DNA of 64,000 bases, from NCBI GenBank assembly GCA_019419545.1, contig DXZT01000038.1, forward strand, positions 9,776 to 73,775, given 5' to 3'. Every line of letters begins with the position of its first letter. The stretch's first letter is position 1. Made by a program: the position numbers and the translations under genes. The stretch comes from Collinsella sp. GTDB taxonomy: Bacteria; Actinomycetota; Coriobacteriia; Coriobacteriales; Coriobacteriaceae. A model generated the notes under the pieces. It worked only from the letters and a program-made list of their open reading frames with translations, had not been told where the DNA came from and did no database searches. Positions 9,487 to 16,784 of this stretch are shown in pieces.

Positions 9487-10411
9487 AATTTGCTTCGATC
9501 TTGGAATGACAAATCGCCAGCTACTGGACCTTGCGAGCTCAACGACAGATAAGTATCACTGTTTTTCTGCCGGCGGGAGAAAGATCGTTGCGCCTCAACC
9601 AGATTTGAAGCTCGTTCAGTGTTGGATATCGGACTATATAAATACGGAGTTTGATATAGATCTTCCTTACGCTACAGCCTACGAAAAGGGCTCAAGTGTC
9701 TGCCGTAATGCCGGGCTCCATGCTAAGAGCAGTCATTTTCTTCTGCTTGATATTTGCCATTTCTTTGAGTCCTGCACTCAGCAAATGGTTAGGAATTTGT
9801 TTTCAGGGGGAACGTATCGGTCGACAAACGCTGAATCTCGCTCGCGTCTTACTGCAGACGATATCGATCTTCTCGTAGCTTTATCATGTTATCGGGGTTC
9901 TCTTGCAACGGGTTCTCCGTGTTCGCCCTTTATTGCCAATCGCATAATGGCTTCGTTTGACCAAGAGATTGCAGCTAGACTAGGCGAAGGATTCGTCTAC
10001 TCACGATACTCTGACGACATCTGCATTTCATCATCTGAATGGATAAACTCTGCGGAGATTTCAACTTTTGTTGGTAATCGCCTACGGCAAAAGGGTTTTG
10101 ATTTGAATAATGACAAAACTCGTTGTTTTGGGCGAGGGCACCTTCGTAAAATCACGGGTATCTATCTTGACTGCGATGGCGTCCTTCGACTGGGGCCTCA
10201 AAGAAAAGCAGAGCTAAAGCGCTTGTTATACCAGGTGCTTATGCGCGAGTGCGATCCTAATCACGCCCATCGCGTTTTAGGCCATCTGAGCTTTTGCAAA
10301 CAGGTTGAACCGGATTATTGCAATGCACTTTTAGCCAAGTACGCGAGCTATGGTAAGGCTGTGTCCAGCGGAGGCGTTATGCCTGCACTAATGGAGCTCG
10401 CCTATGGGTGA
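9470..10411 (+). CDS. Retron reverse transcriptase
   Basis: 313 residues from GTG at 9470, which has GGAGG (9457-9461) eight bases upstream; the ATG at 9455 contains that site's edge and has none of its own. Family motifs in order: retron region X NAxxH as NAGLH (80-84), the first catalytic Asp in LLLDICHFF (94), RGSLATGSPCSPFIANRIM (motif with GSPxSP), the catalytic YxDD box as YSDD (180-183) instead of the usual YADD, and the retron region Y VTG motif as ITG (228-230). Length is normal for retron RTs. It reverse-transcribes the upstream RNA and completes the three-part system. The end of the effector gene overlaps its start by 17 bases. Confidence 0.92.
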   Translation: MSIADRICFDLGMTNRQLLDLASSTTDKYHCFSAGGRKIVAPQPDLKLVQCWISDYINTEFDIDLPYATAYEKGSSVCRNAGLHAKSSHFLLLDICHFFESCTQQMVRNLFSGGTYRSTNAESRSRLTADDIDLLVALSCYRGSLATGSPCSPFIANRIMASFDQEIAARLGEGFVYSRYSDDICISSSEWINSAEISTFVGNRLRQKGFDLNNDKTRCFGRGHLRKITGIYLDCDGVLRLGPQRKAELKRLLYQVLMRECDPNHAHRVLGHLSFCKQVEPDYCNALLAKYASYGKAVSSGGVMPALMELAYG

Positions 10412-10661
10412 TGGATGGCGGTGTCGCGAAAGACGTTCCAATGGTTGCCAATCCGCGCTTTCTTCTCTCTCGTCTCCATCGAGAGGGGCTTCATGGGCAT
10501 AGCTTCTCTTGCGCTTACATTTCCCCTCGGGAACCCGTCTCGCTTTGAATTCGGACGTTCTGTTGTCGCTGCGTGCCCTGATTATGTCGATGCTGCACGG
10601 TAGGTTGTTCGCTGCCGGTTTGTTTCACGGCTATAATTACGTCCAATTAAGGAGGAAAGAT

Positions 10662-10826
10662 ATGTTTGGCAAAGTCAGGAAAACAAGAAGCGATTGTACG
10701 GTTGGTACTTACGAGAAGAAGCATGACCTCCCAACAGGCACACTTAGGAATTCTGATGGGCGTAAGGCTAGGAAGGATAAAACTCTGAAATCCCTTCGAA
10801 AAGAAACTGGAAGTGACTATCGATAG
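10662..10826 (+). CDS. Small basic hypothetical protein
   Basis: 54 residues, 14 or so of them Lys/Arg. ATG at 10662 follows an excellent site (AAGGAGG, seven bases before), and a TATAAT lies about 30 bases further up (10633-10638). The sequence MFGKVRKTRSDCTVGTYEKK ends with a repeat-like GTLRNSDGRKARKDKTLKSL. It resembles short, highly charged proteins seen in other gut Firmicutes and Actinobacteria that carry a GTIRN-DGR motif, from memory only. Function unknown. It follows the retron after 250 bases and is not obviously part of it. Confidence 0.55.
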   Translation: MFGKVRKTRSDCTVGTYEKKHDLPTGTLRNSDGRKARKDKTLKSLRKETGSDYR

Positions 10827-11037
10827 CTTCTGAAACTTAAAGATTGGGGTTCTGCCATAATAAAGTCTCAGTAATTTTCGTTGATCACATCGACTCGATT
10901 AACCATCGGGCCGTGGAACAGGCGCATGGCGATTTCCTTCTATATATTCGGAATGATGAGTTGAGCCATGATTGCCCCTGTCGATATCCGTTGCCGTTTC
11001 CCGCATGCTGTTTCGTTCAGACGTCCGTGAAGCATGC

Positions 11038-11080
11038 CTATCTGGCGTTCGCTCGTCCGTGACGAGCGAACGCCAGATAG
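11038..11080. repeat. Perfect 20-bp inverted repeat with 3-base loop
   Basis: Arms 11038-11057 and 11061-11080 are exact reverse complements, separated by CGT. CAATATTG follows, not a T-tract. It could be a bidirectional terminator between decayed genes or part of a mobile or structured element. Confidence 0.75.
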
Positions 11081-11129
11081 CAATATTGATTTGTGTCTAG
11101 TCTGCGGCGAAGCAATGATTTTTTGCACG

Positions 11130-11450
11130 CTATGTGAACTCTGCCTTGAGATCGAGGGAGAGCTCGGATGAGATGTCGAGATTGTCGCTAGCCCGCCTGA
11201 GCACATGCGCCCTGCGTCTCGCAAAGTCATTGAATAGGATGAAGTGCGTCTCTATGAAGCAGGATATAAGGACGTGGAGTTCATCGAGGTCATCCTTTCT
11301 GATTGCGAGATTCTGGCTAAGCGAATTAATCGCTTCGATGATACGGAGGCTTTTTCGTTGGTGATTTGAGCGAGGAAGGCGAGATTGTACCGTTTGGTAA
11401 GGTAGTGTCGAGAAAGTTGGTGTAGCGCCCGATTCGTAGCGAACCGGCCT
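11130..11450 (-). pseudogene. Decayed gene, C-terminal part, unknown family
   Basis: The minus frame ending at 11130 reads IIEAINSLSQNLAIRKDDLD and ELHVLISCFIETHFILFNDF with normal codon use, while the part upstream (LSRHYLTKRYNLAFLAQITN) continues in a different frame. A frameshift near 11345-11355 therefore splits what looks like the end of a helical protein. No start or ribosome binding site is visible. The left boundary is a real stop; the right boundary is approximate. Confidence 0.35.
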
Positions 11451-11526
11451 GGCGTCCGGGGGCATGGCCCTGTTTGGCAGATTACCGTTGTGATGCATGA
11501 CTTATGACACGATCGCAAACCAGTAG

Positions 11527-11742
11527 AGGGCAGAGTCGGCTCGACTTGACGTCATGAATAAGGTTGATGCCGAGCAGATTCCTTGAGCGCAATATGGAAC
11601 GATACTTCTTAATCTTACGTTGATGGCCGGCGCCATCATATTGGGCTGTTTGGATAAAACAACCGTTGCCTGTTCTCTTGTAGGCGGGCTTGCGGCGATT
11701 AATGTTCTCAATCTATTTGTGTCCAACCGCTCTTCGAAATAG
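11527..11742 (+). pseudogene. Decayed C-terminus of a small membrane protein
   Basis: The plus frame reads MNKVDAEQIP, a TGA at 11584-11586 (probably a former TGG, Trp), then AQYGTILLNLTLMAGAIILG and TTVACSLVGGLAAINVLNLF to a TAG at 11740-11742. Two hydrophobic helices joined by a short polar turn resemble the end of DUF2335-like membrane proteins. The upstream frame is closed by a TAG at 11524. No complete gene remains. Confidence 0.4.
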
Positions 11743-11981
11743 TGATGCTGCGCTATGATGTCCTAAATGAAAAACGAAGGCGTGCTATAGGCCATCGTTT
11801 TGCAAGGGGGTTCCTTCCTAAGGGAGGGCATCCCCTAGTTTTATTTAGATGGAGATTTTGGGGAGCGGACATCTGTATTTCTGATCGTTCCTCATTAGTG
11901 CCCTATTGGGTTGATGGGCGTTACGGTAAGAGGTTCTCGGTGATACTGTCGTCGTGCACTCTACGTGAGGCGATGACCAAG

Positions 11982-12016
11982 AAGGGTCGTTGTTCGGTTT
12001 TCCGGTAACGACCCTT
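11982..12016. terminator. Terminator-like hairpin
   Basis: A 10-bp perfect stem (11982-11991, AAGGGTCGTT, with 12007-12016) closes a 15-base loop and ends in TTTGACG. No intact gene lies just upstream, so it may belong to a lost gene. Confidence 0.4.
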
Positions 12017-12093
12017 TGACGTTTCCGCGGCTACTAGGTGTTGTCGTGGATGCCACCTTTGTTGTTAGAACCCTCGATGCGGAGTCGTTATTT

Positions 12094-12215
12094 CGGAAGT
12101 GCGGGGAAATCGAAAACCTCCGAGCACAACTCGAATTTTGACGACAAAACCGCAGGTCGTGGAAGGGTAAGACCAAGGTCTGGTCCCCAGATCTCGGTCT
12201 TACCCTGCACTTCCG
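12094..12215 (+). ncRNA. Possible structured RNA upstream of the toxin-antitoxin operon
   Basis: A 9-bp closing stem (12094-12102, CGGAAGTGC, with 12207-12215) encloses three stem-loops: CGAG/CTCG near 12119-12133, ACGAC/GTCGT near 12141-12160, and a long hairpin of AGGGTAAGACC (12164-12174) with 12196-12206 capped by a second 7-bp stem. The strand is arbitrary. Overall shape recalls a retron-like or regulatory RNA, but no reverse transcriptase follows and no promoter is evident. Confidence 0.3.
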
Positions 12216-12265
12216 GATAGACGCAAAAAAGGCGTTAATGCGCCCGATGCGGACCGTCATATAGA

Positions 12266-12312
12266 GTTGCCAATTGGCAACAAGACGAATATAGTTAGCA
12301 TTATGCTAACTA
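12266..12312 (+). promoter_or_regulatory. Promoter with two palindromic operators for mqsRA-secB
   Basis: TTGCCA (12267-12272) and TATAGT (12290-12295) are 17 bases apart. The -35 is embedded in a 16-base perfect palindrome, GTTGCCAATTGGCAAC (12266-12281). The -10 runs into a second palindrome with 10-bp arms TAGTTAGCAT/ATGCTAACTA around a single T (12292-12312). This is the expected arrangement for autorepression by the MqsA-type antitoxin. The operon's ribosome binding site follows at once. Confidence 0.75.
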
Positions 12313-12322
12313 AGGGGTGGTT

Positions 12323-12670
12323 ATGAATCGAACCAAGCTCCGACCGACATATTCACTTGACGAAGCGAAGTCTTTGGCTCGCTCGGGAAAGATGATTGTA
12401 AATGGTAGGGTGCGCAGACACCTGATGAATCAGTTTGGTTATTTGGACATCGATCATTTCCTTGCTGACCTATTTGATTATCTGAAGCCTGATGATTTTA
12501 GAAAATCCATCGCGCTCGATATGGATGGGCCTCTGCATGATGTTTACGCAGATGTCTACGTGTGCCGAGGTTTTGAATGCGAGGATTGGTACGTTAAGTT
12601 TTCAATTGATTCCGAAGGAAATGCACATTTAAACGTTTTGTCTGCGAACATCGATGGATACATTCATTAA
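12323..12670 (+). CDS. mqsR: MqsR family toxin of a toxin-antitoxin-chaperone operon
   Basis: 115 residues from the ATG at 12323, preceded by AAGGGGTGG. MqsR toxins are RelE-fold mRNA interferases that cut mRNA mainly at GC-containing sites. The alignment by eye is with the MqsR core: SLDEAKSLARSGK (N-terminal helix), the helix with FLADLFDYLKPDDFRKSI, and the strands DVYADVYVCRGFECEDWYVKF and AHLNVLSAN. It is the first gene of a three-gene operon (toxin, antitoxin, SecB-like), the toxin-first order typical of mqsRA. The stop codon overlaps the ribosome binding site of the antitoxin gene. Confidence 0.8.
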   Translation: MNRTKLRPTYSLDEAKSLARSGKMIVNGRVRRHLMNQFGYLDIDHFLADLFDYLKPDDFRKSIALDMDGPLHDVYADVYVCRGFECEDWYVKFSIDSEGNAHLNVLSANIDGYIH

Positions 12671-12680
12671 AGGAGGAGTC

Positions 12681-13193
12681 ATGCGTTGCATGGAATGCGG
12701 CAAAGAAATGCAATTTACCACGGCGCCAATGACTGAAATTTACCGTGGAGAGAAAATTACCGTAAAAGGAATTGAGCATTATGTTTGCGAGTGCGGCAAC
12801 GATGAAATGACTGTTGCAGAGGCGACTAAGCTCGCCCATGCACTTGCCGCGCAATACGCCAAGGCTCATGAGCTTCTATCTCCCTCGGAAATAAAGCATT
12901 TGCGCTCAGATCTCGGCTTAACACAGCATGATTTTGAGTCGGTCTTAGGTGTTTCGAAGCCCACGGCCTCTCGTTGGGAGAACGGCGCATCGCAACAATC
13001 TATTACTGCCAATACCCTTATGAGGCTCATTCGCGATGTTCCTGAGGTCCGCAGATATCTCGGCTTGTCTCCTCATGAGAGGAGTGCAAGTCTTAGCTCG
13101 TCGCTTTTGTCTGTAATACCAGGAGGAAAAGTTCCTGCTTATAGGGATTCTGATCCTTTGGTTGATGAGAATCTCTTCCGATTGGAGATGTAA
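12681..13193 (+). CDS. mqsA: MqsA family antitoxin with C-terminal chaperone-dependence tail
   Basis: 170 residues from the ATG at 12681 with AAAGGAGG seven bases upstream; the in-frame ATG at 12654 lies inside the toxin gene. The N-terminus is a small zinc-binding domain with Cys3, Cys6, Cys36 and Cys38. Residues 68-125 form a helix-turn-helix of the MqsA type (LGLTQHDFESVLGVSKPTASRWENG). E. coli MqsA ends soon after this domain at about 131 residues. Here about 40 more follow (130-170), hydrophobic and flexible, ending DPLVDENLFRLEM. In toxin-antitoxin-chaperone systems such an extension is the chaperone-addiction segment bound by the SecB-like partner. It binds the toxin and represses its own promoter. 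Confidence 0.85.
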   Translation: MRCMECGKEMQFTTAPMTEIYRGEKITVKGIEHYVCECGNDEMTVAEATKLAHALAAQYAKAHELLSPSEIKHLRSDLGLTQHDFESVLGVSKPTASRWENGASQQSITANTLMRLIRDVPEVRRYLGLSPHERSASLSSSLLSVIPGGKVPAYRDSDPLVDENLFRLEM

Positions 13194-13619
13194 ATGGACT
13201 CTCTGAAGAAGCAGCGCATTGAGTCTTCATCGATTACATGCATGTCTAAAAAAGTCGACAGGTTTTCATTTGATGGCGGAATGACCCCTAAGGAGGGAGT
13301 TAATAAGTCAGACGGTGAGTTTAACGTTAGAAATGACATAACGAATGCCTTCACTGATGAAAATGGAGCTAGATTTCGGCAGCTCAACCTCGTCATAGAG
13401 CTCATTCCCAGCGATGAGGGGCACTATTACCGTTCCGAAATATCCGTGTCCGGTATCTATCGTGCTCCGTCTGATTTAGACGACGAAGCATTTGATAGGG
13501 AGGCTCTTAGCTTCGGCATGCAAGACCTGTATTCCTACGCAAGGGGCATTATTGAAAATGTCGCTGCTGGTGGAGTATGGGGGCCGCTTTATCTGCCACA
13601 GATTGGATTCACTATTTAG
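13194..13619 (+). CDS. SecB-like chaperone of the toxin-antitoxin operon
   Basis: 141 residues; the ATG follows the antitoxin stop directly (TAAATG), with TTGGAG upstream. The second half carries the SecB plan: strands RFRQLNLVIELIPSDEGHYYRSEISVSGIYR, a helix, and LYSYARGIIENVAAGGVWGP ending LYLPQIGFTI, matching SecB's LFPYAREtI..L...g.FPpl.L.pinF. Ordinary SecB serves proteobacterial protein export, which this organism lacks. In toxin-antitoxin-chaperone operons (M. tuberculosis HigBA-Rv1957, MqsRA types) the chaperone binds the antitoxin tail, protects it from proteolysis and lets it fold. Context strongly supports that role here. Confidence 0.8.
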   Translation: MDSLKKQRIESSSITCMSKKVDRFSFDGGMTPKEGVNKSDGEFNVRNDITNAFTDENGARFRQLNLVIELIPSDEGHYYRSEISVSGIYRAPSDLDDEAFDREALSFGMQDLYSYARGIIENVAAGGVWGPLYLPQIGFTI

Positions 13620-13743
13620 TTCTCATGGCCCCCACATCCTCTAAAAAAGTTCTTAAAACAGCCTTAAAGGCGCTCCAGCTCGCGTTGGCAGCGTACAATA
13701 CGCATGTTTTGCATGATTGAAATCTGATGAAGGGGAGTACGCC

Positions 13744-15882
13744 ATGGAGGTGCTGGTTGTTGGCAACACCGCATATGTTGACGATGACTTTTGTGCCAAG
13801 GCGTTCCCCGGGGACCACGTTAAGGTCGTCGCTGCCGCGGAAGCGCGCCGCGATGAGTCGTCGCCCCATGCCTCGTGGAAAGAGCTGCTTCAGCACTTGG
13901 AGCAGGCCTACGAGTTCGACCGCGTGGTCTACCTGTCTAATTACCTAACCCCGCATACCGATACCGTGGGCGATATCGAGCTGCTGCGCTCGGTCTTTCG
14001 TGCGTGCATGGGGCGCCGGGTTCAGCTGCTGTTTGTAGCCGGGCCCGCGGGCGCTGAGGATGCCACCGATGCCGCAGAACAAACGGGCAAAGGCATTATC
14101 GCGCACGCAGCCAACGACCTGTGCCGTTACTACGCTGCTCGCGAGGGCGTTCAGACCAAGATCCTGCGCGTGCCGTTCCTGTATACCGCGTCTGCTGCGT
14201 TGGAGGACCCGTTTTTGGTGCCGCTGTTCGACGCGTGCTCAACCGGATCGGTCGCTCTGCAGGGCGCGCAGGATGCGGCGTTTCCCCTGCTGTGTGCCGA
14301 GGAGCTTGCGGTGCTGATTCGCCGCATCTTTGATAGCTGGGATGCCTCTTTTGAGACGCTCGACGTTGCCGATGCCTTCCATCACACGTCGGGTGAAGTG
14401 GGCGAGGCCCTCAAGGCACTGTTCCCAGGGCTTGCCGTTGCCTATGGCGATTCTGCCGGCTACGCCCTGCCCACGGACGATACCGTTCGCGTGCGTTATG
14501 GCTGGTTTCAGCGCTACGACTTGCTGCGCGATCTTTCGACCATTCAGGCGCGTTGGGATGCTGGCCGCTCAAAGAAGGCCAACCCCTTGCGCGCCGCCAT
14601 CGACCGTATCCAGCTGCGCACGCTGCCTATTAAATGCCTGGAGACGGGCGTTGCCTGGGTTCTGTTCGAGGTGCTGGAGCGTCTATTCTCCCAATCAGCC
14701 CAGCTCAATGTGCTCGATTATCGCCTGCTCTACGTCGTGCTCATCGGCACGCTGTATGGCTTGGACTTTGGCTTGGTTGCGGCGCTGTTGGCATCGGTGG
14801 GCTTGGCCTTAAGCTACTTTACTCAATACGGCTATACCTTCCAGGGCCTGTTCTATGAGCCGTCCAACTGGCTGCCGTTTATCGCGTACTTTGTGGTGGG
14901 TGCCGTGTGCGGCTATGTGCAGCTGCGTAACAGCGAGGCCATTAGGGTGGAGCGCGACCAAAACGAGCTCGTACGTAATCGCAATACGTTCCTCACGCAG
15001 CTCTACCACGATGCCATCGAGGACAAGCGCACATACAAGCACCAGATTGTGGGGCGTCAGGATAGCTTTGGCAAGATCTTTGCCGTGACGCAAGAGCTCG
15101 ACGTGCTCAATCCGCGTGACATCTATCGCAAGTGCTGCGAGCTCATGGGTGAGATTCTCGAAAACGATTCGGTGGCGATCTATCACGTTTCGGGCGGGGC
15201 GTTTGCACGTCTGGTGGCGGCGAGTCCCGTGATTGCCGAAGACGCCACGCGCTCGTTTTCGCTTGAGCAGCTTGCGCCCCTTTTGGGTGGCGGGGGTCGT
15301 TCGAACCTGTGGGTGAATCGCGAGTTGACGCCGGGGCTGCCCATGTTTGGATACTCGATCGAGCGCGACGGGGCACCCGCCGTGTTGATCTCTGTGCGTC
15401 GTGCGGCCCAGAATCAAATGACGCTCTATTACCAAAACCTGTTCCGCATCTTGTGCGGCTTGGTCGAAAGCGCGCTGGGGCGCGCCTTTGACTATGAGGC
15501 GGTGGCGCAGGATAAGCGCTGCGTTGACGGCACTTGCGTGCTCAAGCAGGCGGCCTTTGGCCAAGAGCTCGCGGCGGAGCAGGCGTTGGCAGATAGCAAG
15601 ATGGGGAGCTTTTTGCTCCTGCGCGTGGTGCCGGGCATGGAGCCTGTCGGCGAGCTGGTGGGCGCGATTGGTTCGGCTATCCGCGAGAACGATGCGGCGG
15701 GCTTGGTCGACGGCGACGTGCTCTACCTGCTTATGCGTCAGGCAAAGGCGTGCGATCTGCCCATTATCCGCGAGCGCCTGAGCGCAAAGCAGATTGCGGT
15801 GGAGCCCGTCGACGGCGAGGACATCGTGGCGCTGTTGCAGCACATCTCTTACACCGGTGACGGTGAGGGGGGTGCCGCTTGA
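13744..15882 (+). CDS. pelD: PelD-like c-di-GMP receptor fused to an epimerase-like domain
   Basis: 712 residues from the ATG at 13744 (AGGGGAG upstream). First gene of a Pel exopolysaccharide operon. Residues 1-260 resemble a short-chain epimerase lacking the usual glycine motif. About 290-385 hold membrane helices (YRLLYVVLIGTLYGLDFG, then LPFIAYFVVGAVCGYVQL). A helical linker and a GAF domain (about 430-580) follow, and the end is a degenerate GGDEF domain. There the catalytic box is DGDVL (656-660), so it should not make c-di-GMP, but the inhibitory-site motif RxxD is kept as REND (647-650), five residues upstream as in real c-di-GMP binders. PelD in Pseudomonas and Bacillus senses c-di-GMP this way and switches on Pel synthesis. 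The gene overlaps pelE by four bases. Confidence 0.85.
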   Translation: MEVLVVGNTAYVDDDFCAKAFPGDHVKVVAAAEARRDESSPHASWKELLQHLEQAYEFDRVVYLSNYLTPHTDTVGDIELLRSVFRACMGRRVQLLFVAGPAGAEDATDAAEQTGKGIIAHAANDLCRYYAAREGVQTKILRVPFLYTASAALEDPFLVPLFDACSTGSVALQGAQDAAFPLLCAEELAVLIRRIFDSWDASFETLDVADAFHHTSGEVGEALKALFPGLAVAYGDSAGYALPTDDTVRVRYGWFQRYDLLRDLSTIQARWDAGRSKKANPLRAAIDRIQLRTLPIKCLETGVAWVLFEVLERLFSQSAQLNVLDYRLLYVVLIGTLYGLDFGLVAALLASVGLALSYFTQYGYTFQGLFYEPSNWLPFIAYFVVGAVCGYVQLRNSEAIRVERDQNELVRNRNTFLTQLYHDAIEDKRTYKHQIVGRQDSFGKIFAVTQELDVLNPRDIYRKCCELMGEILENDSVAIYHVSGGAFARLVAASPVIAEDATRSFSLEQLAPLLGGGGRSNLWVNRELTPGLPMFGYSIERDGAPAVLISVRRAAQNQMTLYYQNLFRILCGLVESALGRAFDYEAVAQDKRCVDGTCVLKQAAFGQELAAEQALADSKMGSFLLLRVVPGMEPVGELVGAIGSAIRENDAAGLVDGDVLYLLMRQAKACDLPIIRERLSAKQIAVEPVDGEDIVALLQHISYTGDGEGGAA

Positions 15883-16784
15883 TCTCGCTTGTCGTTGCTG
15901 CCGTCTTGCTGCTGATTCATGCGCTGGTTTGCCTGGTGCTGTGGACGCTTATGAAGTTGGGCCTGCTGCCGGTGCGCGGGCACATGCTGGCTGTGATAGT
16001 GCTGGTGCCGCTGTGGGGCCCGTTGCTGGTGGTTCTGCTATCGGTCCGCGGCGCGGTGTTTGGCGAGAGGCTGAAAGAGTCTGCGCCGGAGTCGCTGCGC
16101 ATTAACGACGAGCTCCATCGCAGCATCTTGGTACATGACCGTGAAGCCGATGCGGGCGTGATTCCGCTCGAGGAGGCGCTCATCGTCAACGACCCGGCAG
16201 AGCGGCGCCGACTAATGCTCTCCATGCTCACCGAGGAGCCCGACGCGTACCTGGCGCAGCTGCAGGCGGCTAAGCTTAACGACGACGTTGAGGTGGCTCA
16301 CTATGCCGCGACGGCGGTGGCGCAGATCTCCAAGGAGTCCGACCTTAAACTGCAGCAGCTGGAGCGTGCCTTTAAGACGGACCCGAGCGCGCAAAACCTC
16401 AACGAATACTGCGATTTTCTTGGTGAATACTTGGGCTCGGGCTTGGCTGAGGGGCGCGTGGCTCAGATTCAACGCCAGCAGTACGCGCGCTTGCTTGCGC
16501 GTCGCTGCGAGCGCGAGGACACCCTTGAGCTTCGCATTCGATACGCGACGGCGCTGGCCGATGTCGGACAGATCGACGAGGCGCAGGCCGTGACCGACCA
16601 ACTGGTGCTCGACGTGCCCGAGGAGCAGGAGGTTTGGATGCTTTGCCTGCGCCTGGCGGTGATGCGCTGCGACGGTGACGAGGTCCACCGCGTGATCGAT
16701 GCGATTGACAAACAGCATGTATACTTGAGCGCCGCCAACCGCGAGGAACTGGCGTTTTGGCGCAACGGAGAGGAGGCCCGATGA
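15879..16784 (+). CDS. pelE: PelE-like membrane protein with helical repeats
   Basis: 301 residues; TTG start overlapping the pelD stop (TTGA), with GGTGAGGGGG before it. Two N-terminal membrane helices (ISLVVAAVLLLIHALVCLVL and a second around residues 30-55) are followed by a long soluble part of helical hairpins (ARLLARRCEREDTLELRIR, VTDQLVLDVPEEQEVWMLCL) that look like TPR repeats. PelE is the inner-membrane partner that binds PelD and the polymerase in the Pel synthase complex. The position between pelD and pelA is that of the Gram-positive pel locus. Its stop overlaps the pelA start (ATGA). Confidence 0.75.
   Translation: MISLVVAAVLLLIHALVCLVLWTLMKLGLLPVRGHMLAVIVLVPLWGPLLVVLLSVRGAVFGERLKESAPESLRINDELHRSILVHDREADAGVIPLEEALIVNDPAERRRLMLSMLTEEPDAYLAQLQAAKLNDDVEVAHYAATAVAQISKESDLKLQQLERAFKTDPSAQNLNEYCDFLGEYLGSGLAEGRVAQIQRQQYARLLARRCEREDTLELRIRYATALADVGQIDEAQAVTDQLVLDVPEEQEVWMLCLRLAVMRCDGDEVHRVIDAIDKQHVYLSAANREELAFWRNGEEAR

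Larger units (their letters stand above)
10827..12266. other. Accessory stretch with decayed genes and hairpins
   Basis: About 1.4 kb without an intact gene. It contains a perfect 20-bp inverted repeat (11038-11080), a decayed minus-strand gene (11130-11450), a decayed plus-strand membrane-protein end (11527-11742), a terminator-like hairpin (11982-12016) and a branched RNA-like structure (12094-12215), each listed separately. Other open frames here lack ribosome binding sites and recognisable products. Confidence 0.5.

Noticed and set aside
10415..10603. 62-residue frame just after the retron RT
   Set aside because: No ribosome binding site and no recognisable features; kept only as non-coding.
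12323..13193. HigBA or RelBE-type pair
   Set aside because: The zinc-finger plus HTH layout of the antitoxin and toxin-first order fit MqsRA better.
13620..13743. c-di-GMP riboswitch before pelD
   Set aside because: The leader is short and shows no GEMM-like conserved elements; a TACAAT at about 13693 may be a -10 but has no good -35.
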